Assembly: GCF_031877795.1 (NCBI RefSeq)
Contig: NC_133955.1
Location: 3,720,001-3,784,000, forward strand
Source: Strix aluco
Lineage: Eukaryota; Chordata; Aves; Strigiformes; Strigidae
Length of the DNA stretch: 64,000 bases
Direction: 5' to 3'
Positions within the stretch are counted from its first letter, which is position 1. Each line of letters opens with the position of its first letter. The position numbers and the translations under genes are program-made. The notes under the pieces were generated by a model. It did not search any database. It was given only the letters and a program-made list of their open reading frames with translations, and was not told the DNA's origin. Of this stretch, positions 35,123 to 46,700 are shown piece by piece.

Positions 35123-36510
35123 CATGGTGGAGCTCAGCTCCTCTGCCACTGGGGACAGCCGCTGATGCTGATGTGCCCTGGGGGTGTCGGTGGTTCTTTT
35201 CCCCCACCCTGTACTGTGTAAGCTGTCTGTATGAAGCGATGTAGAATCTGTAGTTTCCTATTTATGAGTAGCTCTGGGGTCCTGAGGGACCTTCACCGTG
35301 TGCAATGTATAGGAGTAGTTGATGTTGAGGCTTGTAGCCCCATGGAGGGGGTGGAGGAGGACTGAAATGGGCCTGGTGGGACTAAGGCATTGCCTTGCCT
35401 GCTGAGAAGAAAGTGTGTCCTCTGTCCTGTGGTGGTGGGGCCAAGCATCATCCTTGCACCATCCTGCTGTCCAGCTGTGGTCCTTCCCCTCCCTGATGGC
35501 TGGCCGTGGAGGACGCTTGTCCCAGCCAGCTGGTGGCACCAGATATCCTTTAAGAAAGGGTCACAGCTATGGATTGTAGAGCGCTGGGACAGCTTGGCTC
35601 TGAGGACACCCCAGCTGCTGGCACATGGTGGTGGCCCCCTTCCCAGCAGGACAGACCCAGCAGTAGCAAGCCCTTGGCCGTGCCTGGAAGCAGAGTGACT
35701 CAGGGGCTGCTCCTTCCCATGGCTGCTTGGGAGAGGAAATGCTGTTCCCTGGACAGCCCTTCCTTTGGGTGACTCACCGGTGCTGTCACCTGTCAGACAG
35801 GCTGCAGATGGTGACAAACCTGCTGGAGGTCCCCAGGGCTGAGCTCATTGTGGGACCAATGCTGCCTGGGAGGCTTTGGGGTCCCCTGGACTCTGCTGAC
35901 CCAAAACCCCACTTTCTTACCTTGTTGGTGGTGCTGTTTGCCTCCATGTTCCTGCCTCCTCCAACACTGACACCAGGCTGGGGAGCTGCCTGCTCTGCCT
36001 CTCTCGGACTGCTCCAGGAAAGTTCTGCTCACCAACAAGGATGACATTGAAAGACAAAATTGTTGCTTTTTTCCTGGACTACTTCTCCTTTGGGGCTGAG
36101 GGGGAGAAAGGACCCTCACTTGGCTCTGAGTGAGTGGCTTTGGTCACCTCTGGGATCGAGGGATGTCCTGGAGTGAAGGCTGCTCGGTCCCAGCGCTGAA
36201 GGATGAGTCTCCCTGCTCTTGAAGGACTCAACACTGTCAGATCTCAGCACTTTCATGGGCTCATCTCCTGCTCTGCTGGATTTGGACTCTGGAAACCGGT
36301 GCAAGATGGTCCCAGGCAGAAAAGGGATGGGGTCAACCTCCTGCCTTGCACCGTGATGCACTTTGCTGTCAGTGAAGCTGGCAAGCTCCCAGCACTAAAT
36401 GTTTATTTATAAAAAAAAAAAAATGCTATTAAGTCTGTGTGGGGGGAAGGGAAAATATCTGTTTGTCTATAAATGTTAACTCTGAATAAACACTTGTGTA
36501 AAGGAATTGC
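35123..36510 (+). other. CDKN1A: CDKN1A 3' UTR
   Basis: A long 3' UTR of about 1.4 kb, similar in size to the mammalian one. It ends at a canonical AATAAA (36485-36490). An AU-rich element, TTTATTTAT, sits at 36402-36410, directly before an A run. AU-rich elements in p21 mRNA are known targets of stability factors such as HuR. The short frames in this stretch are not coding. Confidence 0.8.
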
Positions 36511-39200
36511 TGTCTCTGGGTTAATGGAAATAATTGTGCTGGGAGCAGGGTCTGGCTGTGGGGAGGAGGGTGCTCTGGTCTGGGGGCTTGGGGGTCCCTC
36601 TGGGGGTGCAGCCCTGAGCTGGGAGGTGCCTTTGGGCTGGCTGGGAGCAGGGCTGGCTGCAGCACGGACCCAGCTGTGCTCTCAGCTGAGCTGCTGTGGG
36701 AAGCGGCTGTCGCAGCCCTGACTGACAACTCTGCAGGGTGAGACATCAGAGCAGGGGGCTGGGGAGCTGCACAAGGGCTGGGAGGGGCAAAACCTCACCA
36801 CAACCCCTGTGCTTTACTCTGCTCCCTTGGGACAGCTGTCTGCTGCGGACCTGGGTGCAGGATTGGTGCTGCCACCATGTCCCCAGCAGAAGCCACTGCT
36901 CTCTGTGTGGATGCAGGCTCCTCCGCTGCCCATGTTGTGAGGCCAGGCCTCTACTCCGAACCCCAGTGCCACTACCTTGTGGGGCCAGTGGCCATTAGCC
37001 AGGGGCAAGCTGGTTGCATCTCCATTCCTCCTTTAAAGAGGTTCTGGGTGCCCGGTGTGACCCATGCTGTGGGACAGGGACATATAAGAGCATGTGGTGG
37101 CACTGCTGATGAAAACATGCAGCAGCAAGTCCCAGGTGGGGCTGGGATGAGCTGCTGGATGCCAGGGCTGCCATCCCCTGGGGGTCAGGGATGCCTCCAC
37201 CAGGCAGAGGCTGCTTCCTCTGATTTGTATGTGGACTGTGAGCTCAGGTTCTGGCTAATGTGATAAATGACCCAATTTGCAGAGGATCTGGGTGAAAATA
37301 AAGTTTTGATGGTGACAACCTTGTGTTGTCGTTCAACCGAGGATCCCTAAAGCCTCTGCCTGTCACCGTAGGGTTGGGTGACACACACTGATGCCCCTTG
37401 AAATGCTTGCAGAGCACAATCATGCAGCCTTTTAGCTGCTGCTGAGCCAAGCCTTACAGATTTAGCCCTTTTAATCTTTCCCCTTGTGTCAGGCCTTCCA
37501 GCCCCCTTGGCTGCTGCCAGCTGCTCCTCCCTGCTGTCACCTCCTGTTTGTCAGGAGTGGTGGCAATGGAGGAAGCAAGAAATAAATCAGCAAATACCCC
37601 CTTGTCCCTGCTTGCGGGGCCCTGAGGACACCCAGGGTCTGGCTCTGCTGTGCAGGAGGGACCTTGGCACATGGGCTTGAGTTTTGCAACTCCCTGGGAG
37701 ACCCCAGCCCTGCGCCACCTCTCCTGGGTGGGGGGAAACCGTGTCCCCCCCAGCTTTGGGGACACAAAATGGTGATGAGCTTCCAGCAGCTGAGGAATGG
37801 ATGGAAATCTTGCACTTTCAGGTTGTGTTTTGCTGCTCTCCCATCCCAGTCTGGCCTCAGCACGGAGCGAGGATGCCAAGGTTCAAACTCCCGTGATGGC
37901 TGAGCGGGGCTGGGAGCAGGGTCAGGCGCTTCCCCTCCTTTCCCCACTATATTCAATCCCCTTTTGTTGAGACCTGCCCAGCACCTCCTCAGGGCTGGAA
38001 AGAGCCATTGGTGCTGTGGGGCTGGATTGTACCTTCCTGCAGCTGGTGTTAACCCCTGGCTCCAGCAAGACTCTGCAGCTGGAAGCAAGATGCTGGAGTC
38101 TTGCTGGGCAGAGGACATGAATCAGTGAGCTCTCCCAGGGATATCTAGGGTTTTACCCCCAAAAGCATCCTCAGGGAAAGCAAAACCAATATTCAGCCTT
38201 CTCCATGCAGCAGCAAAGAGCCCTGGAGGTTGCGAGGTGTGCTGACAAATGTGAGCTCAGAGGTGGTTTTTGCAAGCTGAGCTCCCCAGCCTGGCCGTGG
38301 GTTTGCTTCAGTCTGGGGTAACAGGCACCAGCTTTGCTCAGATACTGGAGAAGAAACAGCTGAGCCTTGAATCGGCCTACAAATGCCCAGGTGGAGCGGT
38401 TGCACCTGAGCTTGCTGCGGCTTCGTTAGGTTAAACGGCAAACGAGCAGGGCTGGGCTGTGGCCGGGTGGGTGTGATGGGGCAGGGCAGCTGCGCAGCCG
38501 GTTCCCTGCAAGTGATTTCACCAGCTCAGGTGGGGAGAGACGAGCTCAGACCCAGGCTGTGAGCCAGGGGATGTTAATTCTAGTTAGGGCCTAAAGATAA
38601 CAGTTGGTGTTTTCCCTTGTTATTTTAGGTTTTTGCTTGGGATCTTTTCCCATTTTGCAGTTAAAATTGAGCAAAAATGCATGTGACCTGCCTAATTCCC
38701 CCGTCCCCTTGCAACTCAGAGTGGTTGCAGACTGCTGGCGGCTTTGGTGCCGGCTTTAAAGCAGAGTTGATAATTCAGGCAGGAGCCTTGGAAAAAATAC
38801 CAGTGTGAGCAGCACAGTGGGGGAGATCTCCAAATCCTGGGGCCAAAGATCCTCCGCAGGGTGGGGGTTGCAGGTTTGTTCTGTCTTTGCAATCTGTGGG
38901 TTATAGGTAGTCTTGTACTTTGGGTTATTTGGACTCTTAAAATAACATTTGCTGTTTCTCTGATGTTTTTCCCCTGCCCCAAATACCTTCCAGACTTGGC
39001 TGGACCATTGCAAACAAGGAAAGGATGGGGACTTTGGTTGCGGTTCCTGGTGACACCGGCAGTGCCCTTGCTTTGGGATTTTGGGGGGCCTGGGGGGACG
39101 GTGACCCTCCGGATAGGCCCTTCCCACACCCCACTTGCAACGCAGCAAACAGGAAACGTGTGAGCGCCGGCAGTTGAGTGTAACCCCAAGCGGAAAGGCG
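36511..39200. other. Intergenic region between CDKN1A and RAB44
   Basis: No gene recognised. An isolated AATAAA at 37297-37302 followed by a GT-rich stretch could be a second, distal CDKN1A polyadenylation site. Reading frames here are short and unlike known proteins. Confidence 0.45.
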
Positions 39201-39342
39201 CCTTGAGTAAGAGAGAAAATGAGAGCTCGGGCTCAGGGCAGGTCAAACGCCCTCAGTGTGGGACCAGCATCCATCCCGGCCTGGGGAGCCTCGCTGTCCC
39301 GGGCACCCCGAAACTGAGGGTCCCTCTTGGCACGCAGGAGAG
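39200..39342 (+). other. Putative RAB44 5' UTR exon
   Basis: A strong donor, CAGGAGAG|GTAAGC, at 39342/39343 lies 1.4 kb upstream of the RAB44 start codon. The RAB44 coding exon has its own acceptor (CCCCTCGACAG|G at 40750), so an upstream leader exon is required. This is the best donor that I see in the right place. The 5' limit is a guess. A GATA motif (AGATAA, 40584-40589) lies in the intervening stretch. Confidence 0.3.
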
Positions 39343-40765
39343 GTAAGCTTTGCTGCTCTGGGGCATCACCTTAAAAAAATCAAAAAGTAAGGAAAATAAG
39401 GGGGTTTTCTTGCTGTTGGTGAGCTGGGGGGGGCACTTTTTCTTTCTGCCTGTGGCCGGGGCCCTTTTCTGATGGCTGGGAGCAGCGTGGGGTGTTTCGG
39501 AGGGACGGCAGGTCGCTGGGAGTTGGTGATGCCGTGGGGGGGCCCTGCTCAGCCAGCGCGGGGGGGTGCGTGGTTCTCATCTCAGCCCCCTCTCCTTGTT
39601 CTGTGCCTCTGTTGTGCAGTGGGCTCAGATCCCCCCCCCCCGGGGCAGGTAACTGGGGGCTTCCCCATGCCTTAAACAACCCCACCAGCCCCCCAAGCTC
39701 CTGCTTCTCCTGTCTTAGAGGCTGGGACCACCATAAAGGCACCTGGTTTCTGTCCCTGGCTTGCTGGGTGTCCTGTGGGGCTCCAGTGACTCCCCCCGAC
39801 CCTCTCGTGTCCACATATTGCTACCGGATAGTGCCTGTGGGTGTTGTGCTTTAAGGGGAAGGGGATGGTTTTGGGGCCACGTTTCCGGTGCACCGCGGAG
39901 CTTTAGCAGAATCACTGTTCATGTTGCAAAAGGAAAGGGGCAGAGGGCTGGAGCTGGGGGGGCTTCTTGGGCCAGGAGCAGAAAGCCAGGCTGTGGCCAT
40001 CAGATGACTCAAGCACGGCCCCAGTTCTCCATCAGCCAATCTCCACGACCGTGGTTTCCTTCACTCATTTTTTCGGCTTTGCCATGCGGAGAAGAGCCCC
40101 TCAGGGGGGTGGCATGGGGGCTGAGGGTGGTGTTGTCACCCATCCAGGATGGGGAGAGGGGAGCGGGGGGGGTTCCTGGGGCGAGCTGGGGCGAGCACAC
40201 AGACGTGATGAAAACCTCCCTGAGGTCTCACACAGCTCTTCCCAGAGGTGACTCACGGCTGTGAAAGCTGGGGGAGGAATTTTAAAAGCTGCTGATGAGC
40301 TCCGAGAAAGCAGGTGGAACCACCACGTTTTTGCCCAGACCTCCAGCATCGCCTCGGCTGGTCCTTTGCTGGTGTCACCTCTCAGCTGTGTCACCTCCCG
40401 GGTGGCCCTCAAGCCTCGGCGGTGCTGGTGCCCTCCCTGCTGGGGTGGAGTGTGGGGAGATTTGGGGCGGGTGCTTGGCCAGTGGCAGGAGAAGCCGCTT
40501 GCCTGGTGGGTGCTGGGCTCGCAGCCGGAGATGACGGTCATTGCTTGCTGCGGGTTGAGGCTCCATTTGCACCGTGCAATCAGAGATAAGTGCCTCTCTT
40601 CCTATTGCCAAACCGGGGGCCCTTTACACTGACCAAAATGAATTTCCAGCTCAGTCCTGCTCCACCATCTCCCACCATGCCATGGCAAAGGTCTCCGGCA
40701 AGGAGAGAGCTGGCCAAGGCTCAGCACCCACTGGTTTCCCCCTCGACAGGACCGAGCCGGGAGCC

Positions 40766-43700
40766 ATGGCCGAGCGCCGGGTGGCCGCCAAGGGCCGGCG
40801 TATGGGCTCCAGCCGACGCAGGCAGCTGCACGAGGGCTCTGGCGATGCACCGGCAGCCCCTGGCCCCAGCAAGGAACCGCCGTGGACATCTGAAGTGGTG
40901 CAGAAGGTGCAGGACTTCTTCAGGGAGCGGGACAAGGACCAGGTGGGGTTTGTCACCCGCTCGGATATGCAGGTAAGGGATGGGGATGTCTTCTCGGGTC
41001 GAATGCCGCCAGGCTGGCTGGAGACTGGCTGATGGGTAGGTTTTTCCCCTGATTTGCTTTGTTCTTAGAAATTGCAGGAGGAAGATTTCCCGTGCAGCAC
41101 GGAGGAGCTGGAACTCGTTTTCGATGGGCTGGACGCCGCTGGCACGGGGCGGTTAAGCACCGAGGAGTTCACTGCCGGGCTCTGTGAGTGCTGGCACGCT
41201 GCCTCCAAGCAGTCTGGGCTGATCCTGGACACGGCCCTGGTGCTTTCCTGGGGGAACCTGAAATGTTCTCCTGGCTGGGTGGCACATGATGGCCCAAAAA
41301 GTGTCCCCATGTTCAGGTGTCAGCCCATGGCTTGCCTGGTGCAGGGTCCTATTGTTCCAAAGCGGCCTGTAAAAGCCATGGGATGGGAAGTGTCGGGGTT
41401 TGGGCTTTGCTGTCGCCCCAGCTGGGCACTGAAGGTTTGGGGTGTCTGTCGGCAGGGCAGTTCCTGAGCTCCCAAAAAGCTGCCAGGGATCACCGCCGGC
41501 GGAAAACAGCATCCCGGAGGGTCCGCTTGGTCCTCCCCAGCCCAGCATTGGAGGGGGCGGACAGTGAGGAGCGGAGACACTTTGCTGCCTTCATGGACCA
41601 GCTGGGCACAGACAACGTCTCTGAAGAGTAAGCCGCCCTGTGGGTGTCCTGCAGGATGGGGTAGAGGGGGAAAGGCTTGGAGCAGGAGGTCCCCATGCAG
41701 GCAACGAGCCCAGAAATGGCTTAGAGGTGCCTTTGGCCCAAGCACAGGAGCAGGGGACAGGATCACGGTCATCCCAATGCTCATCTGTCCCCCAGAACCA
41801 CACGTCCCAAATGGTGTAAGCTAAATGACCTGGGACCCCATAGCTGGTCTGTCCTGGGCGGGGTTTGGAGGGATGCTTGCCACAAAACACCCCTCTCCCT
41901 GTAGACAGGAGATCTGGCAGCTCTGGGTGAAGCTCCGGCAAGATGAACCCCAGCTCCTGGGCAACCTGGAGGACTTTCTGGCCAAGATGAAGCACCGCAT
42001 CCAAGAAGCCAAGAGCAAGAAAGAGGCTTTGGAGGTGACCCTGAACAAGTGAGTCACCCCAGGGCAGTGGAGAGGGACAGGATGGGAAGGATGGGGACAA
42101 GGATGGGGCCCCCAGCTCACCCCAGCCATGGAGATGAACCCAGGGAGGAAGAAATCTGGGAGCTTTCAGCATCTCCGTCAGTGGCTGGAGCAGAGATTTC
42201 CCTGGGAGCCGACATTTGGGGTCGAGCTCCCTCTACAGTTACACATGGGATGGCAAAAGTGCCGGACTTGGACTGCTGGACACGTCCTTGCTGGGTGAAG
42301 CTTTGCGGGCAAACCCAGCTGCAGCCTGCAGGTCCCATGGGCAATGTGGGGTCCCAGGGGCCTGCACCCACTGCAGCAGGGTCTGACCACCCACCCCGTG
42401 GCCTCGCTGTCCCTGGCAGGCACGTGGCCGAGCACGACAAGGAGGTGCAGCAGCTCTGCGAGACCCTGGAGCAGCAGATTCAGCAGGAGAAGCAGCGGCT
42501 GAAGCAGGAGGTGGGTCGTTGGCTGCTCCTCTCCCCTTGCTGTTCTCCCCAGGGGGGACCCAGCACCCCCATGACAGCTCCCAGATGGGTGAGTGGGTGC
42601 TAATGTCCTTGTTGCCATCCCAGAGCATGGCCCGGAGCCACCAGCAGGGCGTGGAGCTGCAGCGAGTGCTGGATGCCAGCGAGAGGGAGGTGCAGCGCTT
42701 GGTCATGGTGCAGATGGAGGTGAGCTGGCCCCAACCCTCAGCCCCCCATCATGTGTACGAGTCTCTGGACTGTGCCCACAGCAGCAACACGGTGTTGTAC
42801 AGCTGATCCCAGTCTGTCCCCACCAGCCCTTGATGCAGGTTGTAACACAGGACCTCCATCCCCACCTTTTCCACCGCCATCCCCAAGCTCCCCTCCATCC
42901 CCAGAGGACCCAAGTTGAGTTTCCCACCCACCACCCTCATGGTGGGGGGAAAATTCATCCCCAGGTCTAGAGGAGATGGATATCCATCAATTTCTTTCTT
43001 TGTTCCTGGTGGGGTGTCCTGATTGCTGTCCCACAGCTGGAGACGCGGTGCCGCAGCCTCCGCAGCACGCAGCAAGCCGCCAGCACTGAAAACCGGCAGC
43101 TGGAGGAGAGCAACCGGGTGCTGGAGGACCACCTGCAGCACCTCCACCAGCAGCTCCAGCAGACCCAGGGGCGCCTGCGGACAGCGAGAGCTGCGGTGGC
43201 TCGGGAGCATGTGGAGGAGCCTGGGTGAGTAGCTGAGAGACCGTCATATCCCTCTGCACCTACGTGGTTTTCTTCTGGGGGTTGGAGCGGATGGGGAAAG
43301 AGTTTGATGGGTCTCAGCCATCGTGGTGCTTCAGTGGTCTCTGCAGTGCAGATTAATCATGGCTTGGTGTGAAAAGCACCAGAAAAAAAAGCCAGGATTA
43401 TTGACACCATGTGCTGAACGTGTCCCTCGAGGACAGTGCCAGCAGAGATGGGGATGTCCTTCACCCAGAAGGACACAACCAGGACTGATCCAAGCGTTGT
43501 GGGTTTTGCTGTCCAGCTCCAGCCAATCGCCACCTCCAGGGCTGGGGGCTACCCTGGGGCAGGGATGGATGCGGTGAAGAGGATGCAGTTGCCATTTTGA
43601 CCCCTGTGCTCTGTGTTTGCAGGGACAGAGCGGTGAGAGAGCTGCCTGGCGAGTCCCCACAGGTACTTCATCTGGGTGTGTGGGGACGGCATGTGGCTCC

Positions 43701-46700
43701 AGGGCCTTGTGCTTTTTGGTTTGGGACTGCAGCAGGGGCAGTGCCTCCCCTAAAAGCTTTCTCAAACTGGGTCAGCACGGTGCCATACAGATGCTTGGGA
43801 AGGGAGGGGGTAGCAGCACCTTAGTTCTGATACCCCCAAGATTTCGGGTGGGTACATCTGGACACCTGCCAGAGAGCTCAGCATCGTTTCAGGTGGGTAC
43901 GCTCCCTCACCAAGCACTTTTCTCTCTCCTCTTCCCACCCTGTTTACTGCAGATGAGTCCGGAGGAGAGTGAGAAGTACCGCTCCGAGATGCGGATCAGA
44001 CTGGGGTCCCAGAGCGGCAAGCCCAAAGCCAAGAGCACCCACCAAGTGTAAGGGGGTCCTGGGCAACAGGTTCTGCTTCAGCTTGTGCCCCCAAGCTCTG
44101 CGAGCTGGGGTCAAGCACCCAAGTCCTGCACCTCCCCAGGCAAAACACAATATTTAGTCCTTTCAACGCTCCTTTCCCACCCACTCATCTCTTATCCCAG
44201 AGATGAGATCACTTACCCCGGCTCACCGCCCTGCATCGCTCCCTTGGCTCAGGCACTTGCCATACCCGGCCAAGAGTTGCCTTTTCATCTCCAATAATGT
44301 GAACACGGAGCCTGGGAAGGGGCGCGCTCGCTCACCAGGCAGGATACAGCCCCGGGTCTGGCTCCCTGGGTGAGCATCCCCCTTTCCTCCGTCCCCATCG
44401 CTGCCTGTGTGACCTCCAGTACACCCAGAGGGTAAATAGAGTAGGGTTTGGAGAGGGATGGGGTGAGGTGGTGGAGGAGAGACCCCCCCACACCCAGTGC
44501 CAGCCCAGGTGGATGGGTGGGAGCTGCAGCCTGACCTGGGAACTGGACTGACACCCCCATCCCAAATTTTCTGCCCTTTCCAGGGTTTGGGAAAAGCTGC
44601 CAGCAGAAATAAGCCTTTTGGGAGCCCTGCCGAGAGCGAGCTCCACGGAAGAGGACCCCTTCCCAGAATTTCTGAAAGACCAACACTTTTCTGACCAAAG
44701 CTCTTTGCTAAGAGAGATGAATGATGCAATAGCAGCCCTGAGCAAACAGTTGAAGTCACAGGCACCGGGTGCACCCCCCGCGCCAGCAGACACTGCCTGT
44801 CGCCCCCAGGGTGATGCTGAGCCCCAAATGGGGCCGGAGGCAGCCACAGCCCATAGCACAACCCCCGGGGTGCTGCGAGACACCCTCGCCGGCCACGTCG
44901 GTCACGAGCTGTTTGAAGGAGACCTGAAGGAGGGACCAGCCGCAGCTGAGCTTTTTGCTTCAGACGTGACACAGGCTGGTGCGTCCGTGAGAGCTGGGCA
45001 CCACAGGGCTCAGGAACCGGGGGCAGAGCAGGGAGAGAGCCCGGAGGAGGCCCGGAGGATGTTATTCCTGCAGGGAAAGGGTGCTGGTGTGAAGGGGCTG
45101 ATGCTAAAGTCGGATGAGCATCTGCAAGGAGCACCGGGAGACAGCACAGAGGCGGGAGAGCAGGCACTGATGGAGGTGGAGAGAGAAGGATGGATGCAGG
45201 AAGAAAGAGGTTGGGAAAAAGCACAGAACCCAGGAGAAGCTGAGGAAGCGGCGCTAAGCCAGGGAGAAAGTCTGGAGACAGGTCTGGGGCCACCTGAGGC
45301 TGGGGAGGCAGGTCTAGCAGCGGGATGGCAGCTTGCCACAGATGAGCTTGGCCCAGCTGCAGCTCCAGGAGAGCTTGCACAGCCCCTGGGTGTGGGTTGG
45401 GGGGAAGAGGCTGAACCACCATTGGGGCTCTCTGGGAAACTTGAAATAAAGCCGGGAGAGCAGCTGGAGCCAGAGCCACCATCCTGGGGTGAGGCACGAA
45501 TGGGAGCAGCCCAGGGGGACGGTGACCTCCCCGAGGTGACAGGGGCTCCTGGCCCTGGGATGCTGGAGGAAGAGAGTGTCTGTGCAGAGGTGCAGCCCCG
45601 GGGAGAGACCTTAGATGCCGACGTGCTGCCAGCCCAAGCTCAGCATGGAGGGAACAGCAGAGCCGGGGCCGAGGAAGGGGAGGTGGAGGTGACGCAGCCC
45701 AGGGAGGCAGAACCGCAGCCACAGGGTGAGTCTGCGAGGGGAGCCGCAGTGGGGGGGGCGAGCGTGGGGGCAGAGGTGCCGCTGCCACTCGCAGACATGC
45801 AGGAAGGCAGAGCGGGAACAGATGTGCAACCGCTGGAGGCCCAGAGCAGCGATGTCAACGTGCAGCTGCATGCAGAGGTGGAGGCAGTTCTGCAGCCCCT
45901 GAGTGAGGCCACCTCCCCGGGGACAGAGCAGGGATGGAGCGTGGCTCCAGATGTGCAACCCCTGGATCAGGTGGACAAACCAGAGTTAGTGGAAATGGAG
46001 GCAGAGGATGCCCAGGCAGACATGCAGCTGTATGGGGGTCTCAGCCCAGAAGCCCCCCCCAGAGGGGAGGGTGGAGCAGCTGTGCAGCTCAGGGAGGAGG
46101 CTGAGGATGGGGTACAAGGACAGGATGAACATGGGCTGCCACACGAGCCTGTGTTTCTCCTCCATGGAATGGCCACCAGGCAGGGAGAGGGGGCTGGTAC
46201 AGACATGCAGCCATGGGAGGAAGCTGCGATCCTGGACAGGCTGGAAGACCAGAGCTCTGATGCCATCGTGCAGCTGCTGGCAGAGACAGATGAGGCCAAA
46301 CTGACCCCAGGAGGGAGCACAGAGGCAGCTCTGCAGCTCTTGATCGAGGCCGCCTCCCCAGGGACAGAGCAGGGAGGGAGTGTGGCTCCAGATGTGCAAC
46401 CCCTGGATCAGGTGGACAAACCAGAGTTAGTGGAAATGGAGGCAGAGGATGCCCAGGCAGACATGCAGCTGTATGGGGGTCTCAGCCCAGAAGCCCCCCC
46501 CAGAGGGGAGGGTGGAGCAGCCATGCAGCTCAGGGAGGAGGCTGAGGACAGGGGACAAGGGCAGGGTGAGCGTGGGCTGCCACACAAGCTTGTGCTTGAA
46601 CTGCAGGGACCAGGAGTTGGGCAGGGAGAGGGGGCTGGTGCAGATGTGCAGGCACAGGGGGAGGCTGCGATCCTGGACAGGCTGGAGGACCAGAGCTCTG

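Noticed and set aside
44223-45788. A 521-residue open frame on the minus strand across RAB44 exon 10
   Set aside because: It is antisense to the confirmed RAB44 frame, Pro/Leu-rich and without any family resemblance. Stop codons are rare on this strand because the sense exon is Glu/Gln/Gly-rich and repetitive.
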